A stretch of DNA of 64,000 bases from Hyphomicrobiales bacterium (lineage in GTDB: Bacteria; Pseudomonadota; Alphaproteobacteria; Rhizobiales; Rhizobiaceae): the NCBI GenBank assembly GCA_900466575.1, contig UBMP01000012.1, forward strand, positions 170,442 through 234,441. The letters are read 5' to 3'. Positions 8,404-16,204 of the stretch are shown here, one piece after another. Every line of letters starts with the position of its first letter. The stretch's first letter is position 1. The translations under genes and the position numbers were made by a program. The notes under the pieces were generated by a model. It had not been told where the DNA came from. It did not search any database and saw only the letters and a list, made by a program, of their open reading frames with translations.

Positions 8404-8457
8404 GCCGGTATCCTTAACTCCGGAATGTCCCTCGACTTCATATTGGGGCAATGACCG
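8404..8457 (+). promoter_or_regulatory. flaC 5' leader: tandem hairpins covering the Shine-Dalgarno
   Basis: Hairpin 1 is CCGG (8405-8408) / CCGG (8420-8423). Hairpin 2 is TGTCCC (8426-8431) / GGGGCA (8445-8450), six pairs with one U-G wobble. GGGG is the SD for ATG 8458. The upstream region 8202-8403 is AT-rich with repeated TTAA tetramers and contains no gene. Confidence 0.65.
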
Positions 8458-9426
8458 ATGACAAGCATTATGACCAATGCTGCCGCCATGGCGGCACTCC
8501 AAACCCTGCGCACAATCGACGGAAACCTGGAAGAGACCCAGAACAAGATCTCCTCCGGCTATCGCGTCCAGACAGCGTCCGACAACGCCGCATACTGGTC
8601 GATTGCAACGACCATGCGCTCGGACAACAAGGCGCTGTCCACCGTCTCCGACGCACTCGGCCTCGGCGCCGCAAAGACGGACACCGCCTATACCGCACTC
8701 GACTCCTCGATCTCGGTGATCGAGGATATCAAGGCGAAGCTGGTCGCCGCACGCGAACCGGGCGTCGACAAGACCAAGATCAATTCCGAACTCGCCGAAC
8801 TGAAATCGCAGCTGCAGTCCATTTCGCAGTCGGCTTCGTTCTCTGGCGAAAACTGGCTGTTCAATTCGTCGACGACGCCGGCCGGCACGAAGGAGATGGT
8901 GGCGTCGTTCAATCGTTCGACAACCGGCTCGGTTGCCGTCACGACACTGAGTTTCGATGCCAGCGAGTCCATCCTCATCGATACCAACGACGCCAATCTG
9001 GGTGCGCTGACCAAGGACGTCACTGTCACGCAGCCGCAGGCTGGCACCTCGGCCACGACGACGGCGACCTACTTCCTCATCGATGCGAAGTCCGCGACCT
9101 CCGCGAGCGGCACCGAAGTCAAGCTGACCACGGGTACGCCGCCTGAGGATATCGACGGCATGATCTCTGCCGTCGACCAGATGCTGACGGGCCTGACCAA
9201 GGTTGCTTCCGACCTCGGCGCGATCAACAAGCGCATCGACATGCAGAACAACTTCGTCTCCGACCTCATGAACGTGATCGACAAGGGCGTCGGACGCCTC
9301 GTTGATGCCGACATGAACCAGGAGTCGACCAAGCTCAAGGCGCTGCAGACGCAGCAGCAGCTCGGCATCCAGTCGCTGTCGATTGCGAACACGAACTCGC
9401 AGAACATCCTTTCGCTCTTCAAGTAA
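8458..9426 (+). CDS. flaC: Flagellin C
   Basis: The protein has 322 aa and is the most divergent of the four flagellins: EETQNKISSGYRVQTASDN at the N-terminus, an extra residue in the core (STTPAGTKEMVASF) and C-terminus SIANTNSQNILSLFK. It still shares the conserved terminal coiled coils. ATG 8458 gives the flagellin frame; an overlapping ATG at 8451 opens an unrelated frame and is not used. As the last of the tandem, it is probably a secondary filament subunit (inference from divergence). Confidence 0.95.
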   Translation: MTSIMTNAAAMAALQTLRTIDGNLEETQNKISSGYRVQTASDNAAYWSIATTMRSDNKALSTVSDALGLGAAKTDTAYTALDSSISVIEDIKAKLVAAREPGVDKTKINSELAELKSQLQSISQSASFSGENWLFNSSTTPAGTKEMVASFNRSTTGSVAVTTLSFDASESILIDTNDANLGALTKDVTVTQPQAGTSATTTATYFLIDAKSATSASGTEVKLTTGTPPEDIDGMISAVDQMLTGLTKVASDLGAINKRIDMQNNFVSDLMNVIDKGVGRLVDADMNQESTKLKALQTQQQLGIQSLSIANTNSQNILSLFK

Positions 9427-9485
9427 GAGCAGTCTGGCTGGTGGCATGGCGCCGCCGGCCCGGGCAACTGATGCACCGACGTTAT

Positions 9486-9508
9486 GGGCTGAAAAGGATT
9501 TTCGGCCC
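9486..9508 (+). terminator. Candidate terminator hairpin downstream of flaC
   Basis: A 10-bp stem GGGCTGAAAA (9486-9495) / TTTTCGGCCC (9499-9508) with one U-G pair and a 3-nt loop. No long T tract follows, so efficiency is uncertain. The whole gap 9427-9758 (332 bp) holds no gene. Confidence 0.5.
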
Positions 9509-9583
9509 GTCGGATAGCAAGTCCCTTTTGAAAACATTGCTGGGAATTCTGCCGTGCCGCCGGTCATCGGCATATGGTAGAAG

Positions 9584-9618
9584 GTTGGGCCGCGTTCATT
9601 GCCCTGACGCGGCCCAAC
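9584..9618. repeat. 12-bp inverted repeat upstream of the FliH-like gene
   Basis: GTTGGGCCGCGT (9584-9595) and ACGCGGCCCAAC (9607-9618) are a perfect inverted repeat with an 11-nt spacer. There is no T tract on either strand. It could be a Rho-independent stem, an mRNA-stabilising hairpin or an operator ahead of the motB operon. Confidence 0.5.
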
Positions 9619-9758
9619 ATCTTCATCTTCGCACAAGATTGATGCCCTAAGACTGAACCGACTGCGATCGTGACCATGATGCCGTACCAGAGCATGCGGC
9701 GATTTGCGACGCGCTTCGAAGCGGCCGGTTGTTTTGTTTTCAGGGAAGTAGCGGATCA

Positions 9759-10388
9759 ATGAGCGCAGGTCTCGCAAGATATCTCAAGGATTTCAGCGCC
9801 CCGCCACCCTCCGTGCCCGACGTCTTCGAACTGGCGCAACCCACTGAAATCGAGTTCGATTTTGTGCCTGAGCCCCAGGTCGATCTCGATGCGTTGCGCC
9901 GTGAGGCGCATGAGGAGGGGCGCGCCGAAATGCAGGCCGAGCTTCAGGCGATGCATCAGCAGCAGATCGACGCGTTGATCGCTTCGCAGAAGCAGGCGGA
10001 AGCCGACATCGCTGCAGCCTACGAGCATAAGATGGCCGAGCAGTTGGCGGACGCGCTTCCGCGTATCGCTGCGGATGTCCGGGAGCTCTTGTCATTCCAT
10101 GTGATGAATGCTTTGCGGCCGATCCTTGATGCGGCCATGACCGACCGCGCCGTGGAAAGCCTCGCGCAAACCGTGCGCACCGTCTTTGCCGGCGAAGGTG
10201 GAATTGAACTCGTTCTCAAGGGACCGGCTTCGCTCGCCGACAAGCTTCGGGAGCGTCTCGTCGGGCTGGATCTTGACTTCAAGAACGTCGAAGCACCCGG
10301 CATGGATCTTTCCGTGGAGCATGGCGATACCGTTCTCATGACGCGCCTGTCGGCATGGTGCGAAAGCGTTGAAGAGCTTATGAAATGA
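9759..10388 (+). CDS. Candidate FliH-like export ATPase regulator (divergent)
   Basis: The protein has 209 aa and no signal or TM segment. The N-terminal 40 residues are acidic and Pro-rich. Residues about 45-105 are Ala/Glu/Gln-rich and strongly helical (DALRREAHEEGRAEMQAEL). The C-terminal half has a FliH/YscL-like arrangement: a helix with DALPRIAADVRELLSFHVMN, then a region ending with VEHGDTVLMTRLSAWCESV, which parallels the G.iDasl...L tail of FliH. Rhizobial annotation usually leaves this gene (between flaC and motB) as hypothetical. It overlaps motB by 4 nt. The FliH identity is inferred from architecture only; start ATG 9759 follows CAGGGAAG. Confidence 0.55.
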   Translation: MSAGLARYLKDFSAPPPSVPDVFELAQPTEIEFDFVPEPQVDLDALRREAHEEGRAEMQAELQAMHQQQIDALIASQKQAEADIAAAYEHKMAEQLADALPRIAADVRELLSFHVMNALRPILDAAMTDRAVESLAQTVRTVFAGEGGIELVLKGPASLADKLRERLVGLDLDFKNVEAPGMDLSVEHGDTVLMTRLSAWCESVEELMK

Positions 10389-11770
10389 GTGAGAACGAAA
10401 GCCACCATCACGGCAAGAACGAAATCATCATCATCAAGCGCCACGGCCACGGCGACCACGGCCACCACGGTGGCGCTTGGAAGATCGCTTATGCCGACTT
10501 CATGACCGCCATGATGGCCTTCTTCCTTGTCATGTGGCTGGTGAACGCCGCAAACGATGCAACGAAGGCGGCTGTGGCAAGCTATTTCAATCCGATCAAG
10601 CTGACGGATTCCAGCCCTGCGGACAAGGGGATCACCAAGCCCGGCAAGCAGGCCGAGGGCGAGGCGACGCAGGAAAAGTCCAAGGTCGACGGCGAGGAGA
10701 AGTCGCAGGGCGACGCTGCCGACAGCGGCAAGGAGAAGAGTTCGACGGCCGGGGAGAAGGTCAGCTATTCCGAAGCGGACTATTTCGAAAATCCCTATGC
10801 GGTCATCTCCGAGATCGTTCTGGAGGTCGGCAATCAGGCCAATGTCAGCACCAAGGGAGAGGGCGGCGCTTCGGCTTCCGGTCCTGCAACCGGAGCGGAC
10901 GGCGGCGACGCCTACAAGGACCCTTTTGACCCGGATTTCTGGACCAAGCAGGTTCAGGTGAATCCGAAGATGGGCAAGGGCAAGGATGCTGGCGAGGCCG
11001 GCAAGGACCAGGCTGCCGCTGCGGTTGCCGCACAGGACAAGGGCAACGAGATCGGCAAGGGCGGTCTCCCTGGTGAAGCCGACAGCACGGAAGCCGGCAA
11101 GGGCGGCATTCCGGGCGACCAGCAGACCACCGAAAAGGGCAAGGGCGGCAGCGCGGCAGACAAGAATGCGACCAATCAGGGGGGCGCAACTGCCGATGCA
11201 AAGCCGAAGGCGGGTGAACAGCAGGACACGCCCGAAAAGCCATCCGACATGGCGTCTGCGCAGAGCCAGATGGACAAGGCAGAGGCACAGGCAGCCGCAA
11301 AGGCGGCCAGCGACCTGAAGAAGCAGATCATGAACACGCTACCCGCATCGGTGGGCAAGCTTGCAGACGCGATCCGGGTTGAACCCTCGGAAGGCGGTCT
11401 GTTGATCTCGGTCAGCGACCAGGTGAGCACGCCGATGTTCGACGTGGGTTCGGCCGTGCCGAGCCGTGAGCTTGTGCTTGCCATGCAAGACATCGGCAAG
11501 GTGCTGGCGAAGGGCAAGGGCAGCATCGTCATCCGGGGCCATACGGACGGCCGACCCTACAAGGGCGGCACGGGCGACAACTGGGGTCTTTCCCTCAACC
11601 GCGCCCGCAGCGCCTATTACATGCTGGTCAGCGGCGGACTTGATGAGAAACGCGTCAACCAGGTGACCGGCTATGCCGATCGCTTCCTGAAAGTTCCAAG
11701 CGACCCGTACAGCCCCGCGAACCGGCGGATCGAGATCCTGCTCGAGGGCAAGACCGTAACCGGAGGCTGA
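10385..11770 (+). CDS. motB: Flagellar motor stator protein MotB
   Basis: The protein has 461 aa, much longer than E. coli MotB (about 308). The order is a His-rich cytoplasmic tail (residues 7-28), one TM segment starting at WKIAYADFMTAMMAFFLVMW with the proton-binding Asp38, a roughly 270-residue acidic/Lys/Gly linker with GKGG repeats, and a C-terminal OmpA/MotB peptidoglycan-binding domain (IVIRGHTDGRPY, NWGLSLNRARSAYYML, NRRIEILL). It works with MotA (not in this window). ATGA overlap with the preceding gene; motC follows by 1 nt. Confidence 0.96.
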   Translation: MSENESHHHGKNEIIIIKRHGHGDHGHHGGAWKIAYADFMTAMMAFFLVMWLVNAANDATKAAVASYFNPIKLTDSSPADKGITKPGKQAEGEATQEKSKVDGEEKSQGDAADSGKEKSSTAGEKVSYSEADYFENPYAVISEIVLEVGNQANVSTKGEGGASASGPATGADGGDAYKDPFDPDFWTKQVQVNPKMGKGKDAGEAGKDQAAAAVAAQDKGNEIGKGGLPGEADSTEAGKGGIPGDQQTTEKGKGGSAADKNATNQGGATADAKPKAGEQQDTPEKPSDMASAQSQMDKAEAQAAAKAASDLKKQIMNTLPASVGKLADAIRVEPSEGGLLISVSDQVSTPMFDVGSAVPSRELVLAMQDIGKVLAKGKGSIVIRGHTDGRPYKGGTGDNWGLSLNRARSAYYMLVSGGLDEKRVNQVTGYADRFLKVPSDPYSPANRRIEILLEGKTVTGG

Positions 11771-11771
11771 T

Positions 11772-13139
11772 GTGGCTCGCTTCCTGACTCTCGCCGCCAC
11801 ATGTTTGGCACTCGGCATCGGGCTTTCTGCCCGCGCCGAGGACGCGAAGCAGGAGGACATCGATCCGACCCTTCCCATCTACAAGCTGGTACGCTCGCTC
11901 GAGGATGTTCAGGACAAGATCGTTTCCGGCGACATCAAGGCGGTCGAGATGCAGCGCTTCATGATCGGGATGATCGACCGCCGGCTGCGCACCGCGGGTC
12001 CTGATGAGTTCAACGACCTTCGCAACGTCGACGCGGCCATGATCTATGCCATGTCCGGCGGCAACCCATCGACGCTGGACACGCTGATATCGCACGACGC
12101 ACGCGGGAACTTCGATACCCGACTCACCAACGCGCTCCTCATGTACCTCGGCGGCAAGGGCGGCTCCGCCAACAAGACGCTTGACGAGATCGTTCCCGAA
12201 TACAAGACGACCGCGATCGGCCCCTATCTGGCGCTGGTTGCCGCCAACGTCGTCATGCAGAAGAAGCCGGACCTTGCCCTGAAATATTTCGACTGGGCGC
12301 GGCTGGCCATCCCGGGGTCCATCGTTGAAGAGGCGGCGCTACGCCGCTCGCTCATCATCACGGTGAAACAGGACAATATCGAAAGCTCGATCCGCCTTGC
12401 CCGGCTTTATCTTTCGCGATTTCCCAATTCACCTTATGCCGCACAGGTGGCCGACCAGGTCGTGACGCTCATTGATGCGCATTACGACAAGATCGGCAAT
12501 GATCGCATCGCGCAGACACTTGTCTGGCTCGACGCGCCGCGACAGCAGGAACTCTATCTGCGCATCGCCCGCAAGGCTGCGGTGACAGGCCGTTTCGACT
12601 TTGCGCACTGGGCCGCTGGAAACGCGCTCGCGCTTTCTGAAGGCAGGGATGACAATCCGGCAAAGCTTGCGCAGCTCTATCTCAACCTCTCCAGCGTCCC
12701 GACTGCCGACATCGCCGAGGTGAAAAGCGCGTTTGCGAAGATCCCGGATGAGCTCCTGGGACCGGACGAGCGCAGGCTGCGTGACGCGGGTGCATTTGTT
12801 CTGTCGGAAGTCGAGAGGCCCGCCACGCTCGAAAGCCTGACACAAGCGCCTTCGGATAAAACGAAAGCAGAGAATGAAACAGTGGCAAAGCCGGAGCCTC
12901 ACGGGACCGGTGAAGCGCCATCGAACGAGGCGAAGCCGGTAGCCGGCCAGCCGGCAGAGACAAAGCCTGCGGCTCCGCCCGAGCAAAAGCAGCCTCCGGC
13001 CCAGATGGCCGAGGCAAAGCCCGGCGAAGCGAAGGCGAAACAGGCCTCCGATGCCAAGGATGGCATCGACACGTTCCTGTCAGACAGCCAGGCGCAGTTG
13101 AAGGCCATCGACGAGTTGATGAAGAAGGGGGAAAAGTGA
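11772..13139 (+). CDS. motC: Motility protein MotC (periplasmic, MotB-binding)
   Basis: The protein has 455 aa with a signal peptide (FLTLAATCLALGIGLSARA, cleaved near residue 22), a long alpha-helical body and an Ala/Pro/Lys/Glu-rich tail (about 365-420). MotC is a rhizobial periplasmic protein thought to control MotB and stator conductance. The identification rests on the order motB-motC-fliK and the signal peptide. The GTG start at 11772 has GGAGG 6-10 nt upstream. The stop overlaps the GTG of fliK. Confidence 0.9.
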   Translation: MARFLTLAATCLALGIGLSARAEDAKQEDIDPTLPIYKLVRSLEDVQDKIVSGDIKAVEMQRFMIGMIDRRLRTAGPDEFNDLRNVDAAMIYAMSGGNPSTLDTLISHDARGNFDTRLTNALLMYLGGKGGSANKTLDEIVPEYKTTAIGPYLALVAANVVMQKKPDLALKYFDWARLAIPGSIVEEAALRRSLIITVKQDNIESSIRLARLYLSRFPNSPYAAQVADQVVTLIDAHYDKIGNDRIAQTLVWLDAPRQQELYLRIARKAAVTGRFDFAHWAAGNALALSEGRDDNPAKLAQLYLNLSSVPTADIAEVKSAFAKIPDELLGPDERRLRDAGAFVLSEVERPATLESLTQAPSDKTKAENETVAKPEPHGTGEAPSNEAKPVAGQPAETKPAAPPEQKQPPAQMAEAKPGEAKAKQASDAKDGIDTFLSDSQAQLKAIDELMKKGEK

Positions 13140-14611
13140 ACGCGATCGACCAGTATGTGGCGCCGGCCCCTCCGCGCCCCAATCCTCCGTCCTCTCAATC
13201 TCCGCGCTCCGGCTCCGATACGCCGGGAAGTCCGAGTTTTGGCGATGTCTACAACAAGGCAGCCAATACGAACCAGACCGATAACGAGCCGGCCGATCCG
13301 CATGAGGCCGCCGACGGAGATCAGCAGTCGAACGCGGATCCCAGGGCCACGGGGAAGACCGATAAGACCTTTGTGCAGCCTGGTGAGAAGAAATCAACAT
13401 CTGCCCAAGGCGCCGAAACCGCCATTTTCACGCTCGTCGCCGACGCAAAGGGCAAGAAGACAGGCAAGACCGAGGGGCAGCCCGCAGAGGCAGAGCTGGC
13501 GGCAAACGCCGATGACCTTGTGTCGACTAAGGACGGCAAGGACAAGGTCGGTGCCGAGATCCAGAAACTGATCGACAAATCCAATGCGAACCAGGCACAG
13601 GCGCAGATTCAGGTGCCGGGTGCGGCGACTGAAGCAGAGGCGGACGCTGCAGCCATCGCCTTGAAGCTGCTGGGTGCAGAGACGGTCACCAAGGGGCAGG
13701 ACAAGAAACTGCAGCCCGAGGAGACCGCCAAAAAGGACGAGCCGGCAAAGGACAAGAAGACCGACCCCAACGCAGAGGCCAAAGGTCCGAATGCGGATGC
13801 GGCCACCTTGCTGGCAGCTGCTTCCCTCGCGGTCAACGCGGCCGGCGGTCAGGCTGGCGACCATCAGGAACAGGGCAAGCCCAAATCCGACGAGCAGGCC
13901 ACCAAGGCACTCTCGGCCATCGGAGCGCAGGCATCCGGTACGGCCTCGACAGATGACACCACGAAGACCTCGGGCGCCGGAGAGACGGCAAAGCCCGAAG
14001 CCATTACCGTGCTTGATGCGCGCCGGTTCGTCGGCAGCGGTGAAGGCCTGTCCACCAACACCCAGGCAGTGATGTCCGGTGTAACCGGCGACGGCGACTG
14101 GGCGGCCACGATGAAGGCGGCGTCAGCAGCGGCCACGGCGACGCCGGAGCCACGCACCGCCACGCCGGTCAATACGCTGAAGATCCAGATGACGCCCGAG
14201 TCGCTCGGCAACGTCACCGCGACACTCAGGCTCCACGGCGACCAGTTGACGGTCCACCTGTCCGTGGAATCGGGAGAAGCGTTCAAGCAGCTCAGCCAGG
14301 ATAAGGAAGGCCTGATCCAGTCGTTGAAGTCGCAGGGCTTCTCGGTCGACCAGGTAAGCGTGCAGCTGTCGCCGGCGCCGACCACGGACAAGACGGTTGC
14401 CCAGACCTCTGCCGGCCAGCAGAGCGGTGGGCAGATGCAGGACGGCAGCTCCGCTGGCCAGTTCGCGCAGCAGGGTAGAGAACAGGACAATAATCGCAGG
14501 CAGCAGGACAATGGCTTCAGTACAAACTGGCAAGGCGATGACAAGAACGTGGCTGTTGATGGTGTCGCTCCTGCTTCCGACACTACCCGCTCCGGCCAGG
14601 TTTATCTCTGA
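13136..14611 (+). CDS. fliK: Hook-length control protein FliK (formerly MotD)
   Basis: The protein has 491 aa. The N-terminal 330 residues are low-complexity, rich in Lys, Asp, Ala and Gln (ruler part). The C-terminal domain (about 340-425) is the Flg_hook domain, with LKIQMTPESLGNVTATLRLHG, LTVHLSVESGEAFKQL and LKSQGFSVDQVSVQL, and a disordered Gln-rich tail. In S. meliloti the former MotD was shown to be FliK. GTG 13136 overlaps the motC stop; no ATG lies nearby. Its 3' end overlaps the next gene by 74 nt. Confidence 0.92.
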   Translation: MNAIDQYVAPAPPRPNPPSSQSPRSGSDTPGSPSFGDVYNKAANTNQTDNEPADPHEAADGDQQSNADPRATGKTDKTFVQPGEKKSTSAQGAETAIFTLVADAKGKKTGKTEGQPAEAELAANADDLVSTKDGKDKVGAEIQKLIDKSNANQAQAQIQVPGAATEAEADAAAIALKLLGAETVTKGQDKKLQPEETAKKDEPAKDKKTDPNAEAKGPNADAATLLAAASLAVNAAGGQAGDHQEQGKPKSDEQATKALSAIGAQASGTASTDDTTKTSGAGETAKPEAITVLDARRFVGSGEGLSTNTQAVMSGVTGDGDWAATMKAASAAATATPEPRTATPVNTLKIQMTPESLGNVTATLRLHGDQLTVHLSVESGEAFKQLSQDKEGLIQSLKSQGFSVDQVSVQLSPAPTTDKTVAQTSAGQQSGGQMQDGSSAGQFAQQGREQDNNRRQQDNGFSTNWQGDDKNVAVDGVAPASDTTRSGQVYL

Positions 14612-15134
14612 GGCGCAGGCTGCCCAGCCGAGCCAGGCCGGTCTTTGCGAACAGGAAATCCACCGCGCGGCCGCCAAATACGGCGTGCCGGAAGGGATAT
14701 TGTATTCCGTCGGCCTTGCCGAAACAGGCAAGAAAGGTTCGTTGCAGCCCTGGGCGCTCAACATAGAAGGCAAGGCCGTCTTCGCAACGAGCCCCAACGA
14801 TGCGCTGGCCATTTTCGATCAGGCGCGCCGTCAGGGAGCCGTTCTGATTGACCTCGGCTGCATGCAGATCAATCACCATTTTCACGGTGAGGCCTTCGCA
14901 TCGCCGTCGCAAATGTTGGAGCCGGCGCGCAATGTGGAATACGCCGCGAAGTTCCTGGCGGAGCTTCACGCTCGTCATGAGACCTGGACAATGGCCGTTG
15001 CGCGCTATCACGCGGGCCCCAATAACGACCCCGCGCAGAAGCAATATGTCTGCCGTGTGATCTCGAATCTGGTCGCGAGTGGCTACGGACAATGGACTAC
15101 CAATGCCTCAAAATTTTGTGTTGGATACAACTAA
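14538..15134 (+). CDS. Flagellum-associated lytic transglycosylase (SLT-like)
   Basis: The protein has 198 aa: signal peptide (TWLLMVSLLLPTLPAPA) and a lysozyme-like SLT domain with CEQEIHRAAAKYGVPEGILYSV, the AETG motif holding the likely catalytic Glu, DLGCMQINHHFH and VARYHAGPNN. It probably opens peptidoglycan for the rod or stators; rhizobial cluster homologues sit at the same place. ATG 14538 starts at the signal peptide; ATG 14511 is an alternative. The gene begins inside fliK in another frame, so expression is probably coupled. Confidence 0.88.
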   Translation: MTRTWLLMVSLLLPTLPAPARFISEAQAAQPSQAGLCEQEIHRAAAKYGVPEGILYSVGLAETGKKGSLQPWALNIEGKAVFATSPNDALAIFDQARRQGAVLIDLGCMQINHHFHGEAFASPSQMLEPARNVEYAAKFLAELHARHETWTMAVARYHAGPNNDPAQKQYVCRVISNLVASGYGQWTTNASKFCVGYN

Positions 15135-15407
15135 AAATTTAGTGACGGCGGGAAGATTGGCGGATTCCCCCATTGCGGCAAGAATATGAACTCTCATTAA
15201 CCTTAATGCCGCGTGTTAACCATCCATTAACTTTTCCAAGCGATGATAGCGGCATAAACGAGTGCGACATACTATATATAGTGCAAATCGCCACTCAGAC
15301 CTTAATCAACTGTAAATTCACGTAGTTGAGTTCATCCAGTTGTTCCTGATTCCCCCGATTCGTATCGATGACGTATCGAGGCACCAGACTGATTCGGAGG
15401 CGGACGA
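15135..15407 (+). promoter_or_regulatory. rem promoter region with a 12-bp palindrome
   Basis: This 273-bp non-coding stretch is AT-rich. It contains several TTAA(C) tetramers (about 15195-15235) and the perfect palindrome ACTATATATAGT (15271-15282). In S. meliloti rem is switched on by the LuxR-type pair VisN/VisR. The palindrome is a candidate site for them or for Rem itself; this link is inference. GGAGG (about 15396-15400) precedes ATG 15408. Confidence 0.45.
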
Positions 15408-16079
15408 ATGATCGTCGTGGTTGATGAGCGTGAGCTTGTAAAAGACGGATATACTTCACTATTTGGCCGAGAGGGCGTGCCCTCCACGGGCTTTGATCCG
15501 AGCGAATTCGGCGAATGGGTCAACACGGCGGCGGACACCGATATCGACGCGGTCGAAGCCTTCCTGATCGGTCAGGGATCGCAGGCACTTTCGCTGCCTC
15601 GTGCAATCCGTGATCGGTCCACGGCACCGGTAATCGCGGTCAGCGATTCGCCTTCTCTCGAAACCACGCTTGCCTTCTTCGACTGCGGCGTCGACGATGT
15701 TGTTCGCAAGCCGGTTCATCCGCGCGAAATTCTGGCCCGTGCGGCGGCCATTCGCCGTCGGCTGAAAGCCATCTCCAACTACACCGACATCGGCGCCATC
15801 CGAGTTTTCTCGGACGGGCGGGATCCGGAAATCGAAGGCGATGTCTTCCCCCTGCCGCGTCGTGAGCGCCGCATTCTGGAATACTTGGTCGCCAATCGTG
15901 GCCGCCGGGTTTCGAAGACGCAGATCTTCAGCGCGATCTACGGCATTTTCGACGAGGACGTCGAAGAGAACGTGGTCGAAAGCCATATCAGCAAGCTGCG
16001 CAAGAAATTGCGCAAGAAGCTCGGCTTCGACCCGATCGATTCCAAGCGTTTCCTCGGGTACTGCATCGACTGGAGCTAA
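15408..16079 (+). CDS. rem: Flagellar master/exponential-phase regulator Rem (OmpR-like)
   Basis: The protein has 223 aa. The N-terminal part folds like a receiver domain ([39 protein letters not shown]), but the usual phospho-Asp after strand 3 is replaced by AFLIG, so it is probably not phosphorylated in the normal way. The C-terminal winged helix (about 125-223; [40 protein letters not shown]) is OmpR-like. Rem activates late flagellar and motility genes in S. meliloti. It stands alone between two non-coding gaps. Confidence 0.92.
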   Translation: MIVVVDERELVKDGYTSLFGREGVPSTGFDPSEFGEWVNTAADTDIDAVEAFLIGQGSQALSLPRAIRDRSTAPVIAVSDSPSLETTLAFFDCGVDDVVRKPVHPREILARAAAIRRRLKAISNYTDIGAIRVFSDGRDPEIEGDVFPLPRRERRILEYLVANRGRRVSKTQIFSAIYGIFDEDVEENVVESHISKLRKKLRKKLGFDPIDSKRFLGYCIDWS

Positions 16080-16204
16080 CCCCCCTGGAAAGCTGGCCGG
16101 CATGAAGCCAAGTGGCCATAGTTCGCTCATGTTGTCAGCGACCACTCAGTTTCACGCAAGGCCCGCCTCCTACTCTGTAATGACTACGGAAACGAGGATC
16201 CGAT

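Noticed and set aside
8451-9146. ATG 8451 opens a long frame overlapping flaC.
   Set aside because: It runs out of frame through a clear flagellin gene and gives no family-like protein; ATG 8458 is the homologous start.
4678-9426. Regular repeated blocks suggesting a repeat array or CRISPR.
   Set aside because: The repeats are coding paralogs about 1.1-1.3 kb apart; no short direct repeats with unique spacers were seen anywhere in the window.
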